DNA from: Melieria omissa
Lineage: Eukaryota; Arthropoda; Insecta; Diptera; Ulidiidae
Reading direction: 5' to 3'
NCBI GenBank assembly: GCA_963971225.1
Contig: OZ020269.1
Coordinates: forward strand, 17,730,921-17,794,920
DNA length: 64,000 nucleotides
This document shows positions 11,795-23,215 of the stretch, piece by piece. How positions within the stretch are numbered: the first letter of the stretch is position 1; the number at the start of each line of letters is the position of its first letter. Position numbers and translations under genes: made by a program. The notes under the pieces are model-generated. The model was not told the DNA's origin. It saw only the letters and a program-made list of their open reading frames with translations, and searched no databases.

Positions 11795-12908
11795 CTAACC
11801 TAGGTAGGTAGGTAGGTTAAGTGGCCGCCTCAAGGGCCTAGTGGCCCATTGTGTTACCATATGGTGGGGAGATGGCTCCGCCTACACACCAGAAAGAGAG
11901 CCATCTAGTGGATTTAATGAATTTGTTGAGGTAGCTTGGGGGGCATCTTCTCTAGGTCTGCTAAGCAGCTGAAGTAGTGCTGTCCCAAGAGACGTAGGCG
12001 TGTTCTTGCAAGCGCCGGGCATTCACAGAGGAAGTGCTCAACTGTTTCCTCACAGTGTTCGTTCCTGCAGCTTCTGCAGAAGTCAGTGTACAGCAGGCCT
12101 AGTCTTCTGGCGTGTTGACCGATGGGGCAGTGCCCAGTTATGATTCCTACGACAATCCCTATAGAGGGTTTGATTAGCAGGTTCAGTTCCCTGGATCTGC
12201 TCAGGTCGGTTGTTGGCCACGTTGTTCGGAGATCTTGTTTAGAGATGAGCGGCAGTGGAGCGCTGAACGGGGGTGTTCACTGAGTAGTGCTTGTATCGCC
12301 GCCCGGTTGTCGGTATAAATGGTGACATCCCTGCGGGAGCTCGCATTTGATTTGAGCCAGACGGCTGCCTGACCGATGGCCGTGAGTTCAGCTTGGAATA
12401 TAGAAGGTTGCCGTGTTGTCGGCCTGCTCCGGGGTCACGCGATTTCCCCAATTAGCCCTCGAGGGGATTTTGGTGCTGAAAAGTGCTTTAGGGAGTGGTT
12501 TCGGAATGATATAGTCAATTTAGGTTGCATGAAATGGTAGCCTGTTGACGATGGAAGCATGGCCAATATCTGTTCTGGTCCAGGGAAGGATCGCGTTGAG
12601 CCTTGCAACTCATGCAACAGAGTGTCAAGGGCTTTGGATGGTGTGGTTCTGATGGCTTCAGTGATTACTAAAGCAGCCAGTGATTAATAATGAACTTTGC
12701 TAAGTTGGCTCACATATGTGGACTTGCTCAGGGCTATCCACCACACTGTGACCCCAAACCTGAGAATAAGCCTGACTACTGCCGTGTATAGCCAATGAAT
12801 GGCGCGGGGTTTCAGACCCCAATTTCTGCTAATGACCCTTTTACATGTGTAAAGGGCGGTGATTGCTTTCTGGATACGGTTTGCAATGTTGTCAACCTAA
12901 CCTAACCT
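11795..12908 (-). mobile_element. 5'-truncated non-LTR retrotransposon (I/LOA/R1-type)
   Basis: On the minus strand this is the 3' part of a non-LTR retrotransposon: C-terminal reverse transcriptase region, RNase H domain, 3' UTR and a simple-sequence tail rich in CTACCTA and GGTTAGGT. The same CCTAACCTAA motif also sits at the truncated 5' junction (about 12894-12908), so the fragment is bracketed by inverted-looking telomere-like repeats. 5' truncation is the usual product of target-primed reverse transcription. The clade is judged from the presence of RNase H and general sequence style only. Confidence 0.75.
11900..12905 (-). pseudogene. RT C-terminus and RNase H remnant of non-LTR element
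   Basis: Read on the minus strand with several frame changes. The upstream part (about 12895-12700) encodes NWGLKPRAIHWLYTAVVR followed by GVTVWW, typical of the region just after the reverse transcriptase of I/LOA/Jockey-group elements. About 12450-12240 encodes IFQAELTAIGQAAVWL and IYTDNRAAIQALL, which contain the RNase H acidic residues (E of AEL, D of YTD). Stops and frame breaks (for example between 12617 and 12451) make it non-functional. The endonuclease and polymerase catalytic parts are absent. Confidence 0.8.
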
Positions 12909-13548
12909 AATAAAAAATTCATAAAATTAATCAAACAATTTATTCATTTCATGAAAAATATTATTTTTTAATTTTTAATTCTTTTTAAGAAACAAAAATG
13001 TACAAAAATATCATTGACTAGTAAAATTGAACTCGAAAGCGTGTAGATTATTTATTTTGTAATTCAAATAGTGACATCTAACATGACGTTGTAAAGCAAA
13101 CATTTTAAATCATTTGACATGAATTCTTGGAAATAAATGCTCATTGAATTCAAAAGTTGAGCAAATAGAATACATTTGAAAAATCAAATTTAAATGTTTG
13201 AAGTTTCATATTAAATTCAAATTTTCATATTAAATTCAAATTTTCATGTTAAATTCAAATTTTTCAAAGAGTAATTTTTGATAAACGCAATTAAACAGTC
13301 GTTTGATTTAATTGCAAATAATTTCAGTTCTAGTTAACTGTTTACAAATTTGATCTGATTTCAAATGGAAAGTAATTAAATTTTCCAAGAACCAAATAAC
13401 TTGTCCTTTGAACATTACAAAAACAACAATTTTCCTCAATTCTCAAATATTAATCAACTCCCCACTCTGCCACACTTCTTATCGCACATACATACACTCA
13501 CTGCTCCAAGGCGCCTTGAATGCAGCATTTAACTTCGCTGACACCTTT
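12909..13548. other. AT-rich flank between two retroelements
   Basis: No gene is seen. A short triplicated string, ATTAAATTCAAATTTTCATA/G, occurs at about 13208-13262. Confidence 0.4.
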
Positions 13549-13553
13549 TGCCC

Positions 13554-13792
13554 TGTTTATATCGCTTCGGCGGAGCGGTGAAAGAAAACGCGGGTGGTTT
13601 CGGGTTATGTGTGTCTTTATTGAGAGACGGGTGAAAGACGAGTGAATACAAGAAGTACATGAAACATTGAACGAGACAAACGGCCGAAGCCGGGGAGCAG
13701 AAAATAGGGGGAAACATAAGTACAAAGGGAAAGGAAAGGAAGGGATTAGCGGTGGGAAAGACAGATCATTAGAGACAGCACTCATTTAGCCA
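13554..13792 (-). repeat. BEL/Pao 3' LTR
   Basis: It is 239 bp long, beginning TGGCTAAATGAGTGCTGTC on the minus strand and ending in CA. Its best conserved half (about 13640-13792) is nearly identical to the 5' LTR. The other half has diverged. Confidence 0.93.
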
Positions 13793-14302
13793 TCGCGGCC
13801 GCCATTGCATATTGCAATCAATGGATGCCGCGGGCCAGACGGGCGAGGACTCCGTGGTGCAGCTTTTGCGGGTGCGGGTGTGCCATCCATCGATGCCTCG
13901 TCCTCGAGGGAGTGCTGTTGCAGCGGTTGGGGCGTAGTCACCGATCTGCAAATAGATTAAGATGTCAGTTATTTGGACATACCAATATTGAGGCTGACAT
14001 CATGGGTATGGGAAAACGGCTAAGCTGCGGGGTTCGCTTAAGCTAAAGCCGGGGGAATATGGAAATATATAAATTTGGACGAGTTGCCATTTACTTTTAG
14101 GAATTTTAGGTGCATATATTCGCAGGGCTCGAGAGAAGCAGGAGACCCGACCGATAATGTCGGTTTGCTCTTCGAGAGGGTGGTGGCAGTCAACCGCTCT
14201 TTGATCTGGGATTGGAACTGTGTGAGCATGACTATTTGGCCCAGCATTGAAGAATTGCTGGAGCCGTTCCACCCAAGAGGGAGATCGCGTAGATCTTGGA
14301 GT
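13793..14302 (-). pseudogene. Residual 3' pol sequence of BEL element
   Basis: In a minus-strand frame (14038-14469, overlapping the end of the gag-pol frame) the string APRAANPADVG resembles the NPAD motif found near the RNase H-integrase junction of BEL/Pao pol, and WNGSSNS follows where WWxGPxWL normally stands. Downstream only short scraps remain. The integrase catalytic core is not seen, so a large deletion is inferred. No clear purine-rich tract is visible beside the 3' LTR; the adjacent sequence is GGCGGCCGCGA on the minus strand. Confidence 0.55.
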
Positions 14303-16807
14303 TTATACCCGATCAGTCCGACGTCTGCGGGATTTGCAGCTCTTGGAGCATGTCGCACTGGAGTGGCGACTGTCCTCTTTTTGGACCCGGGATGGAGGAG
14401 GTGCAATGAGGAACTGCGGGAAAATGCAATTTCCGTCAGGTGCTGTGCATGTGGATCGAGTGGCGTCAAGCCAACGCTCTTGTCGAACCCTTTTGGGAGC
14501 CTTCATTGGAGGCGAAAGCCCTCCTGCGGGGTCGAAACGTTTGGCAACTAAGGGGGAAATTTGCCGGTTTGAGCATGAGTTTGCAGGAGTGGTGGGCTCG
14601 AAGTGATTTTCCATTCTTTCCTGAGGTGGAAACCCTGCGGGATTGAGGGCGGCAATCACTTGCGAAAGAGCTTCCTTTAGGGCAGGAAGATTTTTTCGAA
14701 GGGCGGATCCAGTATGCATATGGCGTTTTGATACGTCTGTGGCACATGTCAAATGCGAAGGGGGTACTGGACCGCTTAATACCCAACCGAATATTGTATG
14801 CTGAGCAAGTAAGCTGCCACATACATTTCGGTGGATACCTTCGAGCATGATCTGCGGGATGAGATCACTGCCAATCACTAAATCGATCTGCGCTGTCTCG
14901 AAGGGGTTTGGATCAGCGAGTTCTAGCATGGCGATATGTTTCATATTAGGGGGGTGTATGTGACGAGGTGGGAGCAATTTCGTAAGCTCTTGGAGCACGA
15001 TAGCTTGCACGGGGAGTTTCGTGCTAGTTTGAGGGACTGCCAATGTCAAGAAGCATGTATGATTGGCATTTTGCACAATCTGACCGCCCATGCCCGAGAT
15101 TTGGAAGGGGGATTTCTCGATCGGCATTTTGAGGCGTTTCTGGACCTTCGCGGAGATGAAGGTACGCTGAGAGGCTTGGTCGATCAACGCTCGAACCTTA
15201 AACAACTTTCCTGAGTGTTCAATGGACACCAGTGCCGTAGGCAGAAGAGATTGGGTGCCATTATTAGAGTGGAGGGCTTGTACTTTGGGCGTACTTTGCC
15301 TGGAAGATGTGCGGGGTTGCGCATCCGAAAGGGGAGAATGAGTAGCGGAGTTGTTATGCGATCGTGTTGGAGCTGTTGCAACCTGTGGAGTGGTCGAATG
15401 TGACCAGTTAGGAGTATGAGAGGGTTGCGCATTGCCTTTAGTGAAATGAAGCATGGAATGGTGCTTCTTTTGGCAATATACGCACGTAAAATTGCTTGTA
15501 CAATCTTTCGTGAGATGCGAGGTAGCAAGACAATTTACGCAGAGATTGTGCTTCTTAACGTATTTTAATCGACTCTGGGGGGTGAGTCCTTTGAAGTTCT
15601 GGCAAGTCCGTATGGGATGATTTGCGTTGCAGAGTTTGCACGCGAAGTCCCTTTTCACTTGAGTGTGATAATTTAGGGATTTGTGTGGCCGATTTGGGAG
15701 GACATTGGAAGTCGAAGGTTGAGACGGTTTCGGCTTAGAAGGGCGAATACTTTGCAACCGTTCAAGTACCTCATATCTGCCGGTCAGGAACTCATCCATT
15801 TGCGACCAGGGTGGCAGATCCTTCCGGGATGTCAATGATTGCTCCCATAGAGCGAGTGTCTCTTGGGGCAATTTGGTACAACATATGTAAACCAATAGCG
15901 GATCCCAATTGTCAGTGTCTACGGCCTGCGAATTGAGAACAGACAGACAATTGTTTATAGTGCTTTGGATCCGCTGTAGCGCCTCACTATTTTCAGTGTG
16001 GGCAGGAGCGATATTTAAAAGGGATCGGATCTGAGTGTCAACGAGTATGCGTTTATTTTCGAAGCGGGATCTTAGAGCTTCCCACGCGAGTCCGAAATTC
16101 TCATCGGTTAATGCGTATTGCTTTACAATAGCACCGGCTTTGCCTTGCGTTTTGTATCGGAGGTGATACAATTTTTGGGCTGGAGTGAGCTGGGGGTGGT
16201 TAATGTAAACTGCCGTAAACATGTCCCGAAAGGACGGCCACTGCTCATAGCCCCCGAAAAATGTTTCGGTATCGCAAGGTGGAACTTGTAAACAAATGTA
16301 AGGGGTATTTGCTGGTTCTAGGGGTCGAACCGGTTCCATATGCGCAGCGGGCTGGGGGGACTGAATTTGGAGCATCTCAATGATGTCCGACATCTGAGCC
16401 ATGCACAACTCATACTGGTCTGTGCAGGCGTCGATTTTTTGCCTAGCCGACTCTTTGAAACCGTCGGGCTGGCTGTTGTCTTCAGCAATGAAGACTGCCT
16501 CATGTGCGCACATAAGCCTCTCCCATTGGGCTTGCAAATTTTTTTGCTTAATTTGGACCAGGGATTTGGTCAAATCCTCAATGGGAGCCGATGAAAATCG
16601 TGTGCATAATTGCACGAGTCTGTCAGATTCGAATGTAAATTTAGCAACACTGGGATCGGTTGCTTTGGGAATGGAAAGTTTGGAGCGCGTGTTTGGTGGC
16701 TCCCGAGTGACAGGAACTGTCAAACGTGCATTGGTTGACTTTGGGGATCTGGAGTTAGGAGTCTCCATTGTGATAAGTTGGCGTTTAGGGGATCGCTCAA
16801 CAGGCAT
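14303..16807 (-). pseudogene. BEL/Pao gag-protease frame fused to pol remnants
   Basis: The open frame is 834 codons from ATG at 16807. Residues about 165-330 are the gag domain common to BEL/Pao (GGYEQWPSFRDMF, LTPAQKLYHLRYK). Residues about 390-450 hold cysteine/histidine clusters of nucleocapsid zinc-knuckle type (CVNCLATSHLTKDC, CVYCQKKHHSMLH). About residue 540 is the aspartic protease start ALIDQASQRTFIS, then GSDLIP and FGWVLSGPV. After residue about 690 only fragments of pol survive: NPAGFPPQ, resembling the end of the reverse transcriptase thumb region, and FDPAGGLSPP, resembling the start of the RNase H segment. The YxDD catalytic block is absent. Deletions happened to leave the frame open, so the protein would be gag and protease without polymerase. 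Confidence 0.92.
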
Positions 16808-18608
16808 TTTGTTTAAAAAAGCTCGACAAGGGTAAAAGTTTAAATAAATATATGTAGGGTATTGTAAAATAGACGTGAAGTCTAACCGCGTCCGCGCGAA
16901 CGATAATTGAATATGGGAAGAGTTGGGAATGGGAAAATTCGTTCAAACGAATTTGAACACTTGTCGAGCAACAATAAATAAATAAATGAAAATTGTACAC
17001 TTGTGTGTGTAAATGTGAAAATGTGTGTATGGGTAATACAAATGTGTATATGGGAAATAAGCCAATTTTTGGTAAATGTGAGTGGGGAATGTATGTAAAA
17101 GCTGTAAAATATAAATATAATATAAATGTGAAGTCAAATGTGTATGAAAATTTGCTTTTATTTGTAAAATAAATATGTATGTGTATCGGAAACAAATAAA
17201 TTTTTTGTAAATGTGAATGGGTACTAAATAGAAATGTGTATGTATGTGGGAATTGGGAATGTATGTTAAAATTATTATAATATAACAAATGTGTAGTCAA
17301 TTGTGTATTAAATGTGTTTTTATTCGTGAAAAAGTGAATTTTATTTTGTATGGGAATGTGAATGTGAATTTGTGTGAATATACACGTATGTATTTGTATG
17401 TGTATAAATATGTGTGTATATATTTGTATATATATATGTATATGTGTATGTGATTCTTTGTATTATTATCAGTGAACGTAAAAAAGTTAAAATAAATTTG
17501 TGTACAAACAATTTTTGTGTGCAAGTGGGGGATATTTGTCCCACTGTATGCACTTGGGGTGGCAGCAGATGCGCAGTGAATGAGTATCTGCAGCACTATT
17601 GAAAATTTTCTTAGTTCTAGAAATTTGTTCAATGTGCTGCAAAAAAATGCGACTCGTCCCACTGTGCTTGCGTTTATTTACTTCTGCTAGCGAGATAGGG
17701 AATTGCTTAGGCAGAAGTACAAAAATATGAGTGCACTTAGAGGCAGCAGCGGGAGTGCTTGCTGCTGGTGCGTGCGAATATCGCACAAAGCGAAACGCGA
17801 AATTGTGTGCAAGTGGGAGAGTGCAAGCGAAACGCAAAAGGATGGGAGTGCGTGATTTTGGATGCTGGCTGCAGCGGGAGTTTTGCTGCTTTGCCAGCGG
17901 TGATCGATCAAAAGAAAATGCGAAACCAAAAAACGCAAAATTATGTGCAGTAGCGGGAATGCTTACTGCACTGCGTTAAATTGTATGTGAAATGTACCAG
18001 TACCAGTGTATAATATTTTAACTGGGTTTTGGGGATTTTTGGGTATGGTTATTTTATATTTTTGTTAGTGTATGGGATAGTATATTTATTAATTTTTTAA
18101 TAAAAATTTGTTTGGCTTATCTTATTGGGCCCTGTGCCCGAGAATGGGAATCTCCTATATTTGTTGTGTGCCGCTACTGTGCTGTGCTGTGTTCCTTGCT
18201 GTGTTGTTGGCTGCCCTCTCCGTCTGCTTTGTGTTCTGCTGTGGGTGTGTGTTTTGTTGTTGTTTTTCTGTTCTGCTGCTCTTCTTTTAAGTGTCACTGC
18301 ACTGTTCAATGTCTTGTTTAGAATTTTTGTTTTAATTTATGTAAAATTGTGGTTCTGTGATTTGTATATTGTATGGTTTGTGCACTGTTTTTTGATCTTG
18401 TTGTGTGTATCACCTTCGTGCTTGTTTCACTTTTTGCTCTTGGTTCACTGTTTGTTGAGTTGTCACTTTGTATTTGGTTTTTTGTCACTGTTTTTCACTA
18501 TGTTTTTAGTTTTTGTGTCACTTTATAATTGTTGAATATTTTGTATTTTAAATTGTTTTATTTATATTTATGTTAGTGTTTGTGTTTCCGCGTCGCGAGT
18601 TCGCGGTT
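16808..18608 (-). other. Long leader of the BEL element
   Basis: About 1.8 kb separates the primer site from the gag start, longer than is usual for BEL/Pao leaders. About 16900-17460 is rich in TATGTG/GTGTATG microsatellite-like units. A degenerate duplication around GCGAAACGCGAAATTGTGTG lies at about 17780-17950. Short frames here are low-complexity and not convincing genes. Secondary insertion or microsatellite expansion within the leader is possible. Confidence 0.6.
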
Positions 18609-18622
18609 GGCTCGAAGGACCA
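18609..18622 (-). other. Primer binding site, tRNA-Tyr type
   Basis: On the plus strand GGCTCGAAGGACCA abuts the LTR edge TGTAAAAACC. This 14-base string equals the 3' end of eukaryotic cytoplasmic tRNA-Tyr, including CCA, so on the element's own strand it is a tRNA-Tyr primer site starting TGG. Confidence 0.88.
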
Positions 18623-18863
18623 TGTAAAAACCGATCGTCGCGGAGCGTGGTAAATGAAACGCGGGTGCGGTTAGGTGATTGGGGTGTTTATTGACTGACG
18701 TTCGAATTATGAGTGTATACAAGAAGTACATGAAACATTGAACGAGACAAACGGCCGAAGCCGGGGAGCAGAAAATAGGGGGAAACATAAGTACAAAGGG
18801 AAAGGAAAGGAAGGGATTAGCGGTGGGAAAGACAGATCATTAGAGACAGCACTCATTTAGCCA
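18623..18863 (-). repeat. BEL/Pao 5' LTR
   Basis: It is 241 bp long, starts TGGCTAAATGAGTGCTG and ends GGTTTTTACA on the minus strand. It must hold the element's promoter. It is followed directly by the primer site and bordered outside by the TGCCC duplication. Confidence 0.93.
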
Positions 18864-18868
18864 TGCCC

Positions 18869-21100
18869 ATTTAACCTTTTTTTCATCTTGTTTGTGTTTT
18901 TTGTTGTTGTTTTGTTATTAAAGGCCACAGCATAAGTTGCAATAAGGCAAATGTGCTTTCAATCAACAACTTCACACAAGAAGAACTACAATAACAACTA
19001 ACATTAAAGTGAATTTGCCTTTCCTAACCTCGACGCATCTGAATTCATGCGCCAACATTTTGAGCGGCCCTGAGTCGCGGACCCTCGTTTGTCCACAGCC
19101 TACGTGCATTTCAATATCAAAATACTTGCTGCTGTTGATTCCATTGTTGTTGTTGTTGCTGTTGATTTTGATTGTATTTTTGTATATTTTTTTTTTGGTT
19201 TGGTTCATCATTTCAATTGCCATTGTCTGTGTCTGTTGTTGCATGCGTGTTGCTGCCACTCAGCGGCGGCCCCACGTTGCACACGCACATTTCTGACACT
19301 GGCAGCGCTGCTTCGATTCTTTATGGTCTTTAACTTTAACTTCAATTTTCGCTTCTCTCTCTCTTTGGCTGCTGCTCCTATTTCATGTGTCGGTGAGTGC
19401 GTGCAGCTGCGTGTGTGTGTGTATGTGTGTTTCTGTGTTTATTTGAATTGTTGCCTTTTGCCTTATTTGACTTGTAACACGTTTTCAGTTTTACGCTGTT
19501 GTTGTTTTTGTTGTTGTTGTTGTTGGTAGTTTTTGTTCGTATTTTTCTGCACTTGGGTTTTTGTTTTTGTGCTGTCTTTCTTTTCATCTTTTCGGGTTTC
19601 GTCAGTGTCTACGTACGTGCCACATGCACCAGCAGCAGCGCATAAGAAAGACCCAACAACAACAACAACAACCAATAGTTGTTAGTCCCCCTCGACATAC
19701 ATACAAATATGTATATCTTTAGCACATGTTGGCCGCTGTTGTGTTGACGCCGCAGCCAAAGCTGGCAATGCGCCGGCGAAGCCATCACAGTTGTTGCTGC
19801 TGTTGCCCGACAATGGCGCAATGCATGAACTTGATTTGCTTATCTTTAGCTCGCTTTCGATACTCACTCACACGCATCTTCTTGGCTTTCATCGAGGAGC
19901 GTTTTTCTCATTTGTTGGCAGCGGGAGAAATGGAAATGTTTGCTTTGAATGGAAAAACAGTTGTCCCAATAAAAAATAGAAGAAAATGCAGATGTATTAG
20001 AAATGGTGGGAGAAAACTAGAACAGAATAAGTGTTATGAGATAGAAGAAGAGCAAAAATGTATTAGAAATGGTAGGAGAAAACTAGAACATAATAAGTGT
20101 GTTGAGGTAGAAGAAGAGCAAATATGTAATAAATCGAAAATCAGTTTGTCAAAGTACAAGAAACTCCAATGAGGAACGTGCAAGAAGCAGCAGCAACTCA
20201 ACACACTTCTACTTCTACTCCAGCAATTTGTTGTTGTCATGATGCTGTGCGCTCATGTCGCGGCGTAAAAATTTGGCCGGCCGCTGCGACATTTCCACTA
20301 CCAAACCAAATCAACATGTCACCCATTGCCGCGCGCAACGATTAGTAAACAAATGCCGGCGCATTCGTTTCAGTCGGCGGCAGCATGCATTGCAGCAACA
20401 ACAACAAATAGAGCATAAATAATGAGTGCCAAACAAATACGTAATGTACACAAAATGCGCGTGTACACATGTGGCACAAATGAAACACATTTGCGGCAAT
20501 TAAAGAACATAAAATAAAAAAAAAAACAAAAAATAAACAACAATAAAACAGTAGCTGAACCAACATAAATGTGAAACAGCGACACAATTTGTAACGGTGT
20601 GGCAACCACACAATTGTGCAAGACTTGAGTGCAATTTGGTGTGTGGGTGCAAAATTGAAAATGCATCTTAAATATGCATTGAAAATGTAATTTAGTTCTC
20701 CTTTGCCCACTCCCTCCCACTCCAATTCCCACTTCCTCTGCATTTGCCTTTGCTCCAGTCAACTTCACTTCAGTTGGCTGCACTTCAGCCGATTGTGGTT
20801 TATCTGATGAAAATGTTGCACTCAGACAGCGGCGACTGCAACTCATTTGCGCCGACATCAATTTGCTCTTATCTCGATCGAGTTGTGTGCATGGCGCGTC
20901 GATGACTTTCGAAAATGAGCAATTGAAACATTATATTTGTTGACTTGTGTACAGTAATTTGGTGCATTTGTGTGTGTGTGTGTGTTTGGTGTTAGTGTAA
21001 AGAACAATTAGTCAACGGTGCACTATTCAATTCGATTTTGTTTTTAAGTAATTTGGTGTAGGGGACTTTTCTGTGTTCACATGCTTAACCCTTCAATGCA
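18869..21100. other. Unique region with microsatellites
   Basis: No recognised gene. CAA/TTG, CT and (GT) tracts are frequent, for example (TG)n at about 20970-20990 and (TTG)n at about 19497-19525. The texture matches conserved fly intronic DNA. Open frames such as 19089-19529 are low-complexity. Confidence 0.35.
19988..20124 (+). repeat. Two-copy in-frame 66-bp duplication
   Basis: TGTATTAGAAATGGT starts at 19993 and again at 20059. The 66-bp unit (22 codons) is duplicated within an open frame (19726-20172), giving two similar peptide copies each beginning CIRNG and ending EEEQ, with conservative differences. The frame has no family resemblance. It may simply be a tandem duplication in non-coding DNA. 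Confidence 0.6.
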
Positions 21101-21239
21101 GAAATGTTCAACTTTCTTAAACAGCGGTGGTTACTTTTAACACTCAAATTCTTACAGTCACGTTTAGGTTAGATTGTATGGGTAGTCTTCATCTGAAAAA
21201 ACTAACTTCAACAGAAACAAGATGACTGCTTGTAAGATT

Positions 21240-22790
21240 CCACGAAGATTCCCATATGAATCTCGCTTCATTAAATTTAGCTCACTTTAGCACAAAAAGA
21301 TTACTTCTTGTGAGATTAAGAGGGATAGCGCGACTCTCTTTAACTGAACTGGAAATCATAAAGATTCCGAATGAATATGAAACTTTTCGTGAGACTAAGT
21401 GGCATAGCGCAACTCTACTTTATGGCATTGGAAACCACAAAGATTCCGATATGAATCTCGTCAGCTCCGTAATGAGTTCGTAAGTTCGGTCACTCATTCC
21501 AGCTCACTTTAGCACCAAAAAATGGTTCGTTGTAATAGGTAGCGCGACTCTCTTTCACCGCTCGCTGCTAGGAACTCACAGCTAATGTCAAAAGTTGGAA
21601 GCTCAGTTTACTCACTTTAACACAAAAAAGATGACTTCTTGTGACACTAAGTGGGTTAGCGCGACTCTCCTTTAAGGCACTGGAAACCACGAAGATTTCG
21701 ATATGAATCTCGTCATCTCCATAATGTCAAAAGTTCAAAGCTTGGTTACTCGATATAGCACAAAAAGATGATTCCTTGTGAGACTAATTGGAATAGCGCG
21801 ACTCTCCTTTAGGGCATTCGGAACCATGAAGATTTTGATATAAGCCTCGTCATCTTCCTTATGTCAAAAGTTGAAAGCTGAGTTACTTACTTTAGCACAA
21901 AAAGATGACTTCTTGTGATACGAAGTGGGATAGCGCGACTTTACTTTATGGCATTGGGAACCAACAAGATTTCTATATGAATCTCGTTATTTCCTTGATG
22001 TCAAAAGTTCAAAGCTGGGTTACTTTCTTAAGTTCACTTAAGCACAAAAAGATGGTTCGTTGTTACATTACGTGGGATAGCGCGACTCTCCTACACGGAG
22101 ATAGTGCAACTCTCTTTTACGGAACTGGAAACCACAAAGATTCCGATATGAATCTCATCATCTCGCTAATGTCAAAAGTTCAAAGCTCGGTTACTCTCTT
22201 TAGCACAAAAACATTGTTCGTTGTAATATTACGTGGGATACCGCGACTGTCTTCCATGAAGATAGCGCAACTCTCTTTTACGGAAGTGGAGACCACAAAG
22301 ATTCCGATATGAACTTCGTCATCTCCCTAATGTCAAAAGTTCAAAACTCGGTAATTAACTTAAATTCACTGTAGCACAAAAACATGGTTCGTTGTAATAT
22401 TACGTGGAACAGCGCGACTCTCCTTTATGGCACCGGGAGCTGCGAAGATTCTGATATGAATCTCGTCATCTCCCTAATGACAAAAGTTGAAAGCTTAGTT
22501 ATTCACTTAGCTCACTTCAGTACAAGAAAATGGTTCGATGTAATATTACGTGGGGCAGCGCGACTCTTTTTTATGGCACTGGGAACCAAGAACATTCCGA
22601 TACGAATCTCGTCATCTCCCTAATGTTAAAAACTCAAAGCTCGATTACTCACTTAAGTTCACTTGAGCACAAAAAGATGGGTCATTGTTATATTACGTGG
22701 GATAGTGCGACTCTCCTTCACGGAGAACTGGAAACCACAATGTCACAATGTGGAAAGCCATAATGTCGAAAGTTGAAAGCTCGGTTAAGG
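21240..22790 (+). repeat. Minisatellite with about 147-bp unit, about 11 copies
   Basis: Each unit holds GATAGCGCGACTCTCCTTTA, GGCACTGGAAACCACAAAGA, TTCCGATATGAATCTCGTCA, TCTCCCTAATGTCAAAAGTT and CACAAAAAGATGGTTCGTTG. Successive AGCGCGACTCT landmarks fall near 21540, 21655, 21795, 21931, 22078, 22411, 22557 and 22704. Spacing settles to 146-147 bp on the right and is irregular on the left. Two units carry an extra duplicated AGCGCAACTCTC block (near 22105 and 22264). Weak open frames (for example 21905-22312) arise because 147 is a multiple of three; there is no sign of selection. Confidence 0.92.
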
Positions 22791-23215
22791 TGGTTTAAAG
22801 CAAATACTTCAGAGATCTAAGTGTTCTCTTCGAAAAAACACATTTCCACATAAAGTGGAGAGTCATTGCTTCCTCCGCTTTGGTAGGACCACTGCAACAG
22901 AACTCGCTGTGTAGAAATTCCAGTCTTTCAGTGTGTTTCCAGTTTCGTGCCCCGTGAGGACAGTAACTCAGTAGTTGCTCAATAGCCTAGCTTGGGTAGC
23001 TGCCTGGACCACTTCTCGTTTAGTGATTATCAGGTTTGTCTTTCAAGATTCTTCCACAAAACACTGTTTGAAGGTTTGTATGCTACGCCTAAAAGATGTC
23101 AAAAACGAGAGAAAAATATATCAGCGCAATAAGTGTTCTCAGTCTTGCAAATTCATGGGCCTCACGGTCCCTATGATGCCTCTGTGGCCAGGTATCCCAT
23201 AGACATTAATTCATT
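22791..23215 (-). pseudogene. Degraded RNase H fragment of a non-LTR element
   Basis: On the minus strand, near 23195-23150, the sequence reads IPGHRGI, the signature of the last RNase H motif of non-LTR retrotransposons (W.PGH.GI.GN). Stops follow quickly and no other domain is clear. It is an old remnant of an element related in type to the one at 11.8-12.9 kb. Confidence 0.45.

Larger units (their letters stand above)
13549..18868 (-). mobile_element. BEL/Pao LTR retrotransposon, internally deleted
   Basis: The element spans 13554-18863 on the minus strand and is bracketed by the perfect 5-bp target duplication TGCCC (13549-13553 and 18864-18868), the size expected for BEL/Pao. The LTRs of 239-241 bp start TG and end CA. 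Next to the upstream LTR is a primer site matching the 3' end of tRNA-Tyr. A leader of about 1.8 kb precedes the gag-pol frame at 16807. Most of reverse transcriptase, RNase H and integrase is missing, which shortens the element. The two LTRs differ at many positions, so the insertion is not recent. A solo LTR of the same family lies at 59089-59321. Confidence 0.95.

Noticed and set aside
21905..22763. Tandem frames of 77-135 codons as a repeat protein
   Set aside because: They arise because the minisatellite period is a multiple of three; stops occur irregularly and there is no start context.
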